From: Micromonospora sp. H61
GTDB lineage: Bacteria; Actinomycetota; Actinomycetes; Mycobacteriales; Micromonosporaceae
Assembly: GCF_018070325.1 (NCBI RefSeq)
Contig: NZ_JAGPXY010000034.1
Location: 1 to 58,739 of the forward strand
Length of the DNA stretch: 58,739 nt
Direction: 5' to 3'
Shown: positions 7,683-16,836 of the stretch, in pieces
Layout: each line of letters begins with the position of its first letter
Numbering within the stretch: position 1 is the first letter of the stretch
The notes under the pieces: generated by a model
What the model was told of the DNA's origin: nothing
Databases searched by the model: none
What the model saw: the letters and a program-made list of their open reading frames with translations, nothing else
Translations under genes and position numbers: made by a program

Positions 7683-8640
7683 GCCCGTGCGGCGTGCTCC
7701 AGCCGGACTCGTCCGGCCCGAGTGGCACGATGCCGCTGGGATTGATCTCCCGGTGCGTGCCGTAGTAGTGCCGCTTGATGTGGTCGAAGTCCACCGTCTC
7801 GCCGAAACCCGGCGTCTGGAACAGGTCCCGGGCGTACGCCCAGAGCACCGGCATCTCGGTCAGCTTGTCGCGGTTGCACTTGAAGTGCCCGTGGTAAGCG
7901 GTGTCGAAGCGGACCAGCGTGGTGAACAGCCGCACGTCCGCCTCGGTGATCGCGTCGCCCATCAGGTAGCGCTGCCCGGCCAGCCGCTCGGAGAGCGCGT
8001 CCAGTCGGGCGAAGAGCGCCCGGAACGCCTCGTCGTACGCCTGCTGGGAGGTGGCGAACCCGCACCGGTAGACGCCGTTGTTCACGTCGGTGTGGATCTC
8101 GGCCATCAGCGCGTCCATCTCCGGGCGCAGCGCCTCCGGGTAGAGGTCCGGCGCCCCCGCACGGTGCAGCGACCGCCACTGCGTGGAGAAGTCGAGGGTG
8201 AGCTGCGGATAGTCGTTGGTGACCACCCGACCGGTCAGGGTGTCGACAAGCGCCGGCACTGTCACCCGGCCGGTGTAGTCCGGGTCGGTGGCCAGGTACG
8301 CCTCGGAGAGGAAGCTCACGCCGAGCACCGGGTCGAAGCCGTCCGGGTCGAGGGCGAACGCCCAGCCCCGCTCGTCCCGGATCGGGTCGACGGTGCCCAG
8401 CGAGATCGCGTCGTCCAGCCCGAGCAGGCCACGCACGATCCTCGCCCGGTGCGCCCAGGGGCAGGCCCGGCACCAGATCAGCCGGTAACGGCCAGCCTCC
8501 AGCGGCCAGCGGTCCTGCTCGTCCGGGCCGCCGCCGGGTGGCGAGGTCGAGTCGGCGGTGACCCGACCGGTGAACCGGTTCGGCTGGCGGACGAACGCGC
8601 CGCCGCCGCTGGTCTCTGCGCTGAACTGGGCCCGGGCCAT
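7675..8640 (-). CDS. Xi-class glutathione S-transferase / thiol-hydroquinone reductase (YqjG/ECM4 family)
   Basis: A 321-residue protein of the family that reduces glutathionyl-hydroquinones through a catalytic Cys. The thioredoxin-like N-domain holds WCRACPWAHR (near residue 57; CPWA is the family active site). Later blocks such as TNDYPQLTLDFSTQW and the helical C-domain (DALSERLAGQRYLMGDAITEADVRLF) match it well. Actinobacteria use mycothiol instead of glutathione, so the true thiol partner is probably mycothiol; that is inference. The start is supported by a -10 hexamer TAGGTT 6 nt upstream with no Shine-Dalgarno, so the message is probably leaderless. The DUF998 gene is co-transcribed behind it. 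Confidence 0.92.
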   Translation of the reverse strand: MARAQFSAETSGGGAFVRQPNRFTGRVTADSTSPPGGGPDEQDRWPLEAGRYRLIWCRACPWAHRARIVRGLLGLDDAISLGTVDPIRDERGWAFALDPDGFDPVLGVSFLSEAYLATDPDYTGRVTVPALVDTLTGRVVTNDYPQLTLDFSTQWRSLHRAGAPDLYPEALRPEMDALMAEIHTDVNNGVYRCGFATSQQAYDEAFRALFARLDALSERLAGQRYLMGDAITEADVRLFTTLVRFDTAYHGHFKCNRDKLTEMPVLWAYARDLFQTPGFGETVDFDHIKRHYYGTHREINPSGIVPLGPDESGWSTPHGRG

Positions 8641-8646
8641 GCCGTC

Positions 8647-8652
8647 AACCTA
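8647..8652 (-). promoter_or_regulatory. -10 hexamer of a leaderless promoter
   Basis: TAGGTT on the minus strand ends exactly 6 nt before the ATG at 8640, so transcription would start at or next to the start codon. Confidence 0.5.
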
Positions 8653-8746
8653 TCCGCTGTCGGCGCGGATATCCTGGCGGCCGGCAGCCCTCGTGACCCG
8701 GTGGGCGTGCCCCACCCCCGCCGTCTGCACCCCCTAAGGACTCACG

Positions 8747-9952
<1,206 letters not shown>

Positions 9953-10062
9953 AGTGGTCCACACCACACGACCCGCGGGTCGACCGGTGCCCACGCGTGC
10001 CCGCTGCGCGCCCCGACGCCGGTGCCGTCCCGCGCCGCGGCGATGAACTGGGGAGCACGCTG

Positions 10063-10875
10063 ATGCCGGACGGACTGCCGACCGAGATCGATCTGACCAG
10101 GCCGAGCGCGGCCCGGGTGTACGACTACTTTCTGGGTGGGGCACACAACTTCGAGATCGACAGGCAGTTGGCGGAGCAGATCGCCAGCATGACCCCGAAT
10201 CTCGCCGCCACCATGCGCTCCGGTCGGGAGTTCCTGCGCCGGGCCGTCCGGGTGCTGCTCGACGCCGGCATCGACCAGTTCCTCGACATCGGCTCCGGAA
10301 TTCCCACCGTGGGCAACGTGCACGAGGTGGCGCAGGGGGTGAACCCCAAGGCCCGCGTGGTGTACGTCGACATCGACCCGGTGGCGGTCGCGCACAGCCG
10401 GGAGTTGCTGGCTGGCAACGAGCTGACCGGTGTCATCCACGCCGACCTGCGCGAGCCGGAGCGGATCCTCGCCGAGACCCGACAGCTCGGGCTGATCGAC
10501 TTCAGCCGTCCGATGGGCATCCTGCTGGCCGGGGTAGTGCACTTCATCCCGGACGCCGACGGGCCCGAGGCGATCCTGGCCACCCTGCGGGCCGCGGCCG
10601 CGCCGGGCAGCTTCCTGGTCGTCTCCCACTCCACCTTCGAGGACCAGCCACAGGAGATGCTGGACGCCCAGCGCCTCTCCGCCCGCACCGCCACCGAGAT
10701 CACCCTGCGCTCCCGCGCTCAGGTCACCGGCTTCTTCGGCGACTGGACCGTCCTGGAACCGGGCGTGGTGCACATGCCGCTCTGGCGCCCGGACTCACCG
10801 TCCGAGGTGGACGAGCACCCGGAGCGGTTCGGCGCCTTCGGGGGCGTCGCCCGGTACGACCAGCCCGCCGGCTGA
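10063..10875 (+). CDS. SAM-dependent methyltransferase, PF04672 family
   Basis: A 270-residue protein of the actinobacterial PF04672 (Methyltransf_19) family. The opening EIDLTRPSAARVYDYFLGGAHNF is the family hallmark. The SAM-binding motif I is FLDIGSGIPTVGNVHEVA and the ribose-binding acidic end is VVYVDIDPVAVAHS. ATG 10063 was chosen because GGGGAG lies about 7 nt upstream. Family members are numerous in actinomycetes and mostly without known substrates. It lies 4 bp before the GGDEF-EAL gene, so the two are probably co-transcribed. Confidence 0.9.
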   Translation: MPDGLPTEIDLTRPSAARVYDYFLGGAHNFEIDRQLAEQIASMTPNLAATMRSGREFLRRAVRVLLDAGIDQFLDIGSGIPTVGNVHEVAQGVNPKARVVYVDIDPVAVAHSRELLAGNELTGVIHADLREPERILAETRQLGLIDFSRPMGILLAGVVHFIPDADGPEAILATLRAAAAPGSFLVVSHSTFEDQPQEMLDAQRLSARTATEITLRSRAQVTGFFGDWTVLEPGVVHMPLWRPDSPSEVDEHPERFGAFGGVARYDQPAG

Positions 10876-10879
10876 TCTC

Positions 10880-13096
10880 GTGGCCGCCGTCCCGGACTCC
10901 GCCGGGGTCGATGCCGGCCGGGACCCCGCCGGGGTCGATGCCGGCCGGGACCCCGCCGGGGTCGTCGCCGGTCGGGCGGACGCCCAGGGGTACGCCGCCG
11001 ACTGGGCCCGCGCGGTTCGCCGACTCGGCTTCGTGCCGCTCAGCGTGGCCGAGACCGAGCGGCTGCTGCTGGCGCACACGATCCGGCTGGCCCAGGCGGT
11101 ACGAGCGGAGCCGTTCACCGCCCACCCGGCCGAGGAGATCGGGCGGGCCCTGGTGGAGGCGCACCTCACCGAGCCGCAGGCCCTGGAGTGGACGCTGCAC
11201 GCGCTCGGCGCGACCTTCGGACGTCGGGTGCTGTGCGACGGTGAACGGCCGGCCGACCTCGCCGAACGGATCGCGGCGGTGCAGGGCGGGCTGGCCGCCG
11301 GGTTCGCCCGTGCGCTGCGTGACCGCACCTTCAGCCAGCAGGAGCGGATCGCCCGGTCGGCCTGGCAGGCGCGCGACGAGGTCGAGCAGGCGCTACGCGA
11401 GAGCGAGGAACGGTTCCGGGCGGTGTTCACCGGCGCCGCGATCGGGATCGGGATCGCCGGCGTGGACGGTCGGATCATCGACGTCAACCAGGCGTTCGCC
11501 GACATGCTCGGCTACTCGATCGAGGAGTTGCGCGAGATCAACGTGGCGGCGCTGTTCCACGCCGACGACGCCGCCGGGATGTGGGAGCTCTACCAGGAGC
11601 TGATCGAGGGAAAGCACGACGCCGCCCGGGTGGAGAAGCGCTACCACCGCAAGGACGGCACAGTGGTCTGGACGGATCTCGCCGTCTCGCTGATCCGACA
11701 CGATGGCCGGCCGCGATTCACCGTCGCGATGATCGAGGACATCACCGAGCGGTACGAACTCCAGCAGCGGCTGCGCTTCCAGGCGCTGCACGACCCGCTG
11801 ACCGGGCTGCCCAACCGGACGCTGTTCTTCGAGACGTTGGGGCGGGTGCTCGACACCGCGGACGCCGGGCAGCGCGTCGGGGTGTGCTTCCTCGACCTGG
11901 ACGGCTTCAAGGCGATCAACGACAGTCTCGGCCACGACCTCGGTGACCGGCTGCTCGTGATGATCGGCCGGCGGCTGGCCGCGTGCGTGGCCGACCACGG
12001 CCACCTGGTCGCCCGGATGGGGGGCGACGAGTTCGTGATCCTCGTCGACGGAGGGGACGACACCGACGACCCGGTCGCCGTCGCGGAGGCCGCGCTGGCC
12101 GCCGTCGCGGCCCCGGTCCACGTCGGTGAGCACCAGTTGGCCGTCTCGGCCAGTGTGGGCATCGTGCAGTGCCCGGCCTCGGAGACCACAGCGTCCGAGC
12201 TGATGAAGGCCGCGGACACCACGCTCTACTGGGCCAAGGCGGCGGGCCGGGGCCGGTGGGCGGTCTACGACCCCGAGCGCGGCGCCCGGGACATCGCCCG
12301 CTCGGCGCTGGTCGCCGGGCTGCCCGCCGCACTGGAGCGGGGCGAGTTCGTGCTGCACTACCAACCGATCGTGTCGCTGCTGGAGGGCACCATGCTCGCG
12401 GTGGAGGCGCTGGTCCGTTGGGAGCATCCGGAGTTGGGCCTGATCGGGCCGGACCGGTTCATCGGCCTGGCCGAGGAGACCGGCCTGATCGTCCGGCTCG
12501 GCGAGTGGGTGCTGCGGCAGGCCTGCGAGGACGCCGAACGGTGGTGGCGGGAGTTCCCCGACGCCAGGCTGGTGGTCAGCGTCAACCTGGCCGCCCGGCA
12601 GGCCGACGAGCCGGCCATCGTGGACACCGTCGCCGACGCGTTGCAGACCAGCGGACTGCCCGCGGAGCTGCTCCAACTGGAGCTGACCGAGAGCGCCGTG
12701 ATGGGCAGTGCCGGTGAACCCCTGCGCAGCCTGCACCGGCTCGCCGCGCTCGGCGTCCGGCTGGCCGTGGACGACTTCGGCACCGGGTATTCCAACCTGG
12801 CGTACCTGCGCCGGTTGCCGATCCACTGCCTGAAGCTCGCCGGTCCGTTCGTCGAGGGCATCCGCGCGGACGGGACCGACGTGGCGGCCGACCACCGCGA
12901 CGAACGGATCGTCGACGCGTTGGTCCGGTTGGCGCACGCCCTGGAGTTGTGGGTAACGGCCGAGGCGGTGGAGACGGGCGTGCAGGCGGAACGGCTGCGG
13001 GCGCTGCGCTGCGACACCGGGCAGGGCCGATACTTCGGTGCGCCCGCCTCGGCCGACGTGATCACCGCCCGGCTACGCGGCGGAGCGTTGGCGTGA
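10880..13096 (+). CDS. PAS-GGDEF-EAL cyclic-di-GMP signalling protein
   Basis: Up to 738 residues from a GTG start. After a helical N-terminal region comes a PAS/PAC sensor (about 180-290), a diguanylate cyclase domain with intact RMGGDEF (GGDEF from 381) but no RxxD inhibitory site at the usual place, and an EAL phosphodiesterase domain with E509-A-L, VSVNLAARQ, ELTES and DDFGTGYSNL. The later EAL motifs are divergent: LKLAGPF in place of LKIDxSF and TAEAVE in place of AEGVE. Cyclase activity looks likely and phosphodiesterase activity possible but perhaps reduced. No membrane segment is seen, so it should be cytoplasmic. The true start may lie after the repeated N-terminal segment. Confidence 0.9.
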   Translation: MAAVPDSAGVDAGRDPAGVDAGRDPAGVVAGRADAQGYAADWARAVRRLGFVPLSVAETERLLLAHTIRLAQAVRAEPFTAHPAEEIGRALVEAHLTEPQALEWTLHALGATFGRRVLCDGERPADLAERIAAVQGGLAAGFARALRDRTFSQQERIARSAWQARDEVEQALRESEERFRAVFTGAAIGIGIAGVDGRIIDVNQAFADMLGYSIEELREINVAALFHADDAAGMWELYQELIEGKHDAARVEKRYHRKDGTVVWTDLAVSLIRHDGRPRFTVAMIEDITERYELQQRLRFQALHDPLTGLPNRTLFFETLGRVLDTADAGQRVGVCFLDLDGFKAINDSLGHDLGDRLLVMIGRRLAACVADHGHLVARMGGDEFVILVDGGDDTDDPVAVAEAALAAVAAPVHVGEHQLAVSASVGIVQCPASETTASELMKAADTTLYWAKAAGRGRWAVYDPERGARDIARSALVAGLPAALERGEFVLHYQPIVSLLEGTMLAVEALVRWEHPELGLIGPDRFIGLAEETGLIVRLGEWVLRQACEDAERWWREFPDARLVVSVNLAARQADEPAIVDTVADALQTSGLPAELLQLELTESAVMGSAGEPLRSLHRLAALGVRLAVDDFGTGYSNLAYLRRLPIHCLKLAGPFVEGIRADGTDVAADHRDERIVDALVRLAHALELWVTAEAVETGVQAERLRALRCDTGQGRYFGAPASADVITARLRGGALA
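10901..10981 (+). repeat. 27-bp tandem repeat in the 5' end of the GGDEF-EAL gene
   Basis: Two identical 27-bp units (10901-10927, 10928-10954) and a third diverged unit (10955-10981) encode the nonapeptide AGVDAGRDP. The unit length keeps frame, so copy-number change would not break the gene. Confidence 0.85.
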
Positions 13097-13142
13097 GTGG
13101 GGGACCGTTCTGGTCCGGAGGGTGGCGACGGAGGGTGGCGGC

Positions 13143-13643
13143 GTGGACCTGACGGACTCGCAGACGGCGGTGACAGTGGTGGCCGGGCTGGCCATCCTGG
13201 CCGGGTTGGCCGGCGTGGTGGTGCCCGGTCTGCCGGCGCTGCCGCTGTGCTGGGGTGGTGTGCTGCTCTGGGCGGTCTTCGGTGGCGCCGGTCTGGGTGG
13301 CTGGGCGGTGTTCGCCGCCGCCACCCTGGTCGCCGGGGGTGGCGCCGTGATCAAGTACGCGTGGCCGGGCCGGAACCTGAAGCGCACCGGTGTGCCGACG
13401 TCCACGCTGCTCGCCGGTGGGGTGCTCGGCATCATCGGGTTCTTCGTGGTGCCTGTCGTCGGCCTGGTGCTCGGCTTCGTCGCCGGGGTGTGGGCGGCCG
13501 AACGGCTCCGGCTGGGCAGTAACCAGCTCGCCTGGCCGTCCACCGTGCAGGCCCTGAAGGCCGCCGGCCTGTCGATGCTGGTGGAGTTCCTGGCCGGCCT
13601 CCTGGTCGCGGCCCTCTGGGTAGCCGGCCTCCTCCTGACCTGA
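13143..13643 (+). CDS. DUF456 family membrane protein
   Basis: A 166-residue protein with three to four membrane segments, matching DUF456: the N-terminal helix region (LAILAGLAGVVVPGLPALPL) and the glycine-rich third helix (GLVLGFVAGVWAAERLR). Function is unknown for the family. GTG 13143 is preferred over GTG 13122 because GGAGGG (13130-13135) is 7 nt upstream of it. The gene is 46 bp after the GGDEF-EAL gene and may be in the same transcript. Confidence 0.85.
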   Translation: MDLTDSQTAVTVVAGLAILAGLAGVVVPGLPALPLCWGGVLLWAVFGGAGLGGWAVFAAATLVAGGGAVIKYAWPGRNLKRTGVPTSTLLAGGVLGIIGFFVVPVVGLVLGFVAGVWAAERLRLGSNQLAWPSTVQALKAAGLSMLVEFLAGLLVAALWVAGLLLT

Positions 13644-13660
13644 CCCACGCCTTTCCCGCG

Positions 13661-13718
13661 GTGATCAAGAGCTTTCGGTCAGGCACTGCCGGAAATCTGA
13701 CGCAATCCTCTTGATCAC
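13661..13718. repeat. 58-bp imperfect palindrome of the TGATCAAGRG type
   Basis: GTGATCAAGAG (13661-13671) is matched by a perfect inverted copy (13708-13718), and pairing continues imperfectly inward through TT and GTCAG blocks. It lies directly after the DUF456 stop and probably also acts as its terminator. The outer arm shares TGATCAAGRG with the infB terminator at 39362-39403. Confidence 0.6.
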
Positions 13719-13730
13719 GAGGGGGAATGG

Positions 13731-13794
13731 GGCGCGGGGCACTTTTCGGGTACGGCGGAGTGGCCGTACGTGAGAGAGAGGCGTGCCCCGCGCC
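13731..13794. repeat. Nested inverted repeats
   Basis: A perfect 12-bp outer inverted repeat (GGCGCGGGGCAC 13731-13742 with 13783-13794) encloses a perfect 7-bp inner one (GTACGGC 13750-13756 with 13763-13769, 6-nt loop). No reading frame is credible here. The element could be a structured RNA, a second terminator or a DNA-binding site. Confidence 0.55.
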
Positions 13795-13841
13795 ACCGGG
13801 TCGGGCGGTCCGAGCGCCCGGGGTGGGCCCATGTCGGGCCT

Positions 13842-13991
13842 GGTCACTGGTCCAGGATGCCGGCCGGGACAGCCGGTCGGCAACGCAATTAGCCCGCCGG
13901 CGGTGAGATTCCCACCGACTACGTATTGACCGCCTTGATCGGCCGGGTCGACACTTTGCCCACTCGCACGCGGAACCACCTCAGGGAGGTG
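13842..13991 (+). promoter_or_regulatory. Structured leader with a hairpinned ribosome binding site
   Basis: GGTCA (13842-13846) can pair with TGACC (13927-13931) to close a domain holding two 5-bp stems with 7-nt loops: CCGGC/GCCGG (13860-13876) and CGGTG/CACCG (13901-13917). The loop bases GGGA and TTCC could pair with each other. Just before the permease start, CACCTC (13977-13982) pairs with GAGGTG (13986-13991), hiding the ribosome binding site. The layout suggests a cis-acting RNA, but I cannot match it to a known riboswitch class. Confidence 0.4.
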
Positions 13992-13995
13992 TGCA

Positions 13996-15582
13996 GTGGC
14001 CACGACGCCCGTGCCGACCGCCGAGCAACCGATGGACGACGACGCCAGGCGGCTCGCCGAACTCGGCTACAAACAGGAGTTGCGCCGCAAGTGGAGCGGC
14101 TTCTCCAACTTCGCCATCTCCTTCTCGATCATCTCGATCCTGGCCGGCTGTTTCACCACCTTCGGTCAGGCGTGGAACAACGGCGGGCCAGTCGCCATCT
14201 CCTGGGGCTGGCCGCTGATCTCGCTGTTCATCCTGATCATCGGCTTCTGCATGGCGGAGCTGGTGTCGGCGTACCCGACCGCGGGTGGGATCTACTGGTG
14301 GGCGGCCACCATGGGCCGCCCGGTGCACGGCTGGTTCACCGGCTGGCTGAACCTGATCGGTCTGGTGGCGGTCACCGCCTCGGTGGACTACGGCTGTGCG
14401 ACGTTCCTCAACCTCACCCTGTCGGCGCTCTTCGACGGCTGGGCCGGGACGCTGCGTCAGGCGTTCGTCCTCTTCGTGATCATCCTGGTGCTGCACGGGC
14501 TGATCAACATCTTCGGGCACCGGATCATCGACGTACTCCAGAACGTCTCGGTCTGGTGGCACGTGGCCGGCGCGGCCGTCGTGGTCGCCATCCTGGTCTT
14601 CGTGCCCGACAACCACCAGAGCTTCCAGTTCGTGTTCACCGAGCGGTTCAACAACTCCGGCTTCGGTGACGGGGACATCGGCGGGCTGACGTTCTGGTTC
14701 TACGTGCTGCCGCTGGGCTTCCTGCTGACCCAGTACACGATCACCGGCTTCGACGCCTGCGCGCACGTCTCCGAGGAGACCCGGGGCGCCTCGCAGGCCG
14801 CGGCCCGCGGACTCTGGCAGTCGATCTTCTACTCGGCGGTCGGCGGCTGGATCCTGCTGCTGGCGTTTCTCTTCGCGGCCACCGACGTCGAGGCGGTAAA
14901 CGCCGCGGGCGGCTTCTCCGGCGCCATCTTCGAGTCGGCGCTGACCCCGGTCTTCTTCAAGATCGTCATCATCATCTCGACCATCGGGCAGTTCTTCTGC
15001 GGCATGAGCTGCGTGACCTCGATGAGCCGGATGGCGTACGCGTTCAGCCGGGACCGTGCCGTACCCGGATGGCGGCTGTGGTCGACTGTCGACCGCAACG
15101 GCACCCCGGTCAACGCGATCATCGGTGCCACGGCGGCCGGCCTGGTGCTGACCCTGCCCGCGCTGTACGAGAGCTCGGCCGGTATCCCCATCGCCTTCTA
15201 CGCTGTCGTCTCCGTCGCGGTGCTCGGGCTCTACCTGTCGTTCCTCATCCCGATCGCGCTCCGACTGCGGATGGGCGACCGGTTCGTCCCCGGGCCGTGG
15301 ACGCTGGGGCGCAAGTACAAGCTGCTCGGCTGGATCGCGGTGATCGAGATCGCGATCATCGCCGTCTACTTCGTGCTGCCGATCGTGCCCGCCGGGGTGC
15401 CCGGCAACGACGGGTTCACCTGGTCGGCGGTGAACTACGCGCCGCTCGCCGTCGGCGGGGTGCTACTGGTGGTCGCGGTCTGGTGGTACGCCTCGGCCCG
15501 CAAGTGGTTCACCGGCCCGGTTCGTACCGTCGAGGAACCCGCGGACGAACGACGGTCGCCGGCGGTCGACGGGTCGGAATGA
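13996..15582 (+). CDS. APC-superfamily amino acid/amine permease
   Basis: A 528-residue transporter with about 12 membrane helices, of the GABA-permease-like branch of the APC superfamily. A cytoplasmic N-terminus (about 40 residues) leads into NFAISFSIISILAGCFTTF; the consensus loop ELVSAYPTAGGIYWW is clear, as is the TM8-region sequence CGMSCVTSMSRMAYAFSRD. The GTG start follows GGAGG at 13985-13989, which is within a hairpin. The nearby gamma-glutamylation operon makes a primary amine, amino alcohol or GABA-like compound the likely substrate. It is convergent with the PQQ-type dehydrogenase gene. Confidence 0.9.
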   Translation: MATTPVPTAEQPMDDDARRLAELGYKQELRRKWSGFSNFAISFSIISILAGCFTTFGQAWNNGGPVAISWGWPLISLFILIIGFCMAELVSAYPTAGGIYWWAATMGRPVHGWFTGWLNLIGLVAVTASVDYGCATFLNLTLSALFDGWAGTLRQAFVLFVIILVLHGLINIFGHRIIDVLQNVSVWWHVAGAAVVVAILVFVPDNHQSFQFVFTERFNNSGFGDGDIGGLTFWFYVLPLGFLLTQYTITGFDACAHVSEETRGASQAAARGLWQSIFYSAVGGWILLLAFLFAATDVEAVNAAGGFSGAIFESALTPVFFKIVIIISTIGQFFCGMSCVTSMSRMAYAFSRDRAVPGWRLWSTVDRNGTPVNAIIGATAAGLVLTLPALYESSAGIPIAFYAVVSVAVLGLYLSFLIPIALRLRMGDRFVPGPWTLGRKYKLLGWIAVIEIAIIAVYFVLPIVPAGVPGNDGFTWSAVNYAPLAVGGVLLVVAVWWYASARKWFTGPVRTVEEPADERRSPAVDGSE

Positions 15583-15600
15583 CCGGTGCCCCACAGTGGG

Positions 15601-16746
15601 TCAGGGCTGCGCGGCGTCAACGGCGTGGGATCCGGCGCGGCCGGCGGGCGGCGGCTGCCGCTCGCCGGTCGTGAACCGCAGGATGCGGTCGTCCGCCGGC
15701 GCCGGCGTGCCATTGGCGTCGCGGTTGCTGGTGGCCACCCAGAGCGAGCCGTCCGGGGCTGCGACGACGGTACGAAGGCGGCCGTAGGCGCCCACGAGTT
15801 CGGCGACCGGGGTGCCAACCTGTCCGGAGGCCCTCACCGGCACGGTCCAGAGCCGGGTTCCTCGCAGAGCGGCGACGAACAGGGCGCCGTTGGTGAAGGC
15901 GACACCACTCGGCGACGCCTGCGCCGGCGGCCAGACGACCACCGGGGCACGGAACCGGGGGTCGCTGCTCGGGCCCTCCACGATCGGCCAGCCGTAGTTG
16001 CCGCCCCGGACGATGACGTTGACCTCGTCCCAGGTGGCTTGACCGAACTCGGTGGCGAACAGGCGACCGCGCGGGTCCCAGGCCAGCCCCTGCACGTTGC
16101 GGTGCCCGTAGCTGTAGACCGGCGAGCCGGGGAACGGGTTGTCCGCCGGGATGCCGCCGTTCGGCCGGATCCGCAGGATCTTGCCGTTGCGGCTGGCCAG
16201 GTTCTGCGCGTTGGAGGCGACACCGGCGTCACCGATGCCGGCGTACAGCAGTCCGTCCGGGCCGAAGGCGATCCGCCCACCGTCGTGCACCGACGCCCGC
16301 GTGAGCCCGCTGAGGATCAACTGCTGGGCCTGCGGCGTGCTGAGCCGGAACCGCGTGATCCGGATGTCGGAGGCGGTGGTGAAGCAGACGTACACCCACC
16401 TGTCCAGCCAGTAGCGGGGGGAGACGGCCAGACCGAGCAACCCCGCCTCGCCGCCGGCGACCACCCCGGGGATCCGGGCGACCTGCACGGGAGGCTGCCC
16501 TGGTCGTATCCGCACCACGGTGCCCAGGTCGCGCTGCGCCACGAGGGCGCTGCCGTCGGGGAGGAAGTCGAGCCCCCAGGGGACGTCGAGACCCGTCGCG
16601 ACGACCTCCGGGTCGGCGAAGTCGAAACCGCCGGCACCCAGTGCGATGACCGGACCAGGCGTTGGCTGCGCCTCCGCCTCGGCCGTCACCGTGCCCAGCC
16701 CTCCGGTGACGAGGACGGCGACGGCCAGGACTGCTCGAAGACGCAT
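15601..16746 (-). CDS. Secreted PQQ-dependent sugar dehydrogenase-like protein (aldose dehydrogenase family)
   Basis: A 381-residue protein with a signal peptide (MRLRAVLAVAVLVTGGLGTV, cleavage near residue 27) and a six-bladed beta-propeller of the soluble glucose/aldose sugar dehydrogenase family. Diagnostic blocks are GLDVPWGLDFLPDGSALVAQRD, GGEAGLLGLAVSP, SVHDGGRIAFGPDGLLYAGIGD, YSYGHRNVQGLAWDP and ATEFGQATWDEVNVI. Family enzymes oxidise aldoses outside the cell using PQQ and Ca2+. No PQQ synthesis genes are seen here. AGGAG lies 6 nt before the ATG. It is divergent from the glutamine-synthetase-like gene across 90 bp. Confidence 0.9.
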   Translation of the reverse strand: MRLRAVLAVAVLVTGGLGTVTAEAEAQPTPGPVIALGAGGFDFADPEVVATGLDVPWGLDFLPDGSALVAQRDLGTVVRIRPGQPPVQVARIPGVVAGGEAGLLGLAVSPRYWLDRWVYVCFTTASDIRITRFRLSTPQAQQLILSGLTRASVHDGGRIAFGPDGLLYAGIGDAGVASNAQNLASRNGKILRIRPNGGIPADNPFPGSPVYSYGHRNVQGLAWDPRGRLFATEFGQATWDEVNVIVRGGNYGWPIVEGPSSDPRFRAPVVVWPPAQASPSGVAFTNGALFVAALRGTRLWTVPVRASGQVGTPVAELVGAYGRLRTVVAAPDGSLWVATSNRDANGTPAPADDRILRFTTGERQPPPAGRAGSHAVDAAQP

Positions 16747-16787
16747 GACAGCTCCTCGCGGGTTTGCCGCCGACCGGGCCGGGGGCA

Positions 16788-16816
16788 TTGACGGTGATCC
16801 GGATTGCCAGTAGACC
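16788..16816 (+). promoter_or_regulatory. Promoter of the amine-catabolism operon
   Basis: TTGACG (16788-16793), a 17-bp spacer and TAGACC (16811-16816) give a good SigA-type promoter, the best in the window. The transcript would start about 15 nt before the ATG of the synthetase-like gene, just upstream of its GGAGG. Confidence 0.6.
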
Positions 16817-16836
16817 TTGGTGATGGAGGCCCCCTG

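Noticed and set aside
13880..13920. FMN riboswitch (RFN element)
   Set aside because: Short words such as AGCCCGC and CGGCGGTGA occur, but in the wrong order and without the full RFN fold, and the gene behind it is not a riboflavin gene.
13842..13931. SAM-I/SAM-IV riboswitch
   Set aside because: GGTCA/TGACC ends and a GGCAAC segment recall SAM-IV, but the conserved core helices and the downstream pseudoknot sequence do not line up. It is reported only as an unclassified structured leader.
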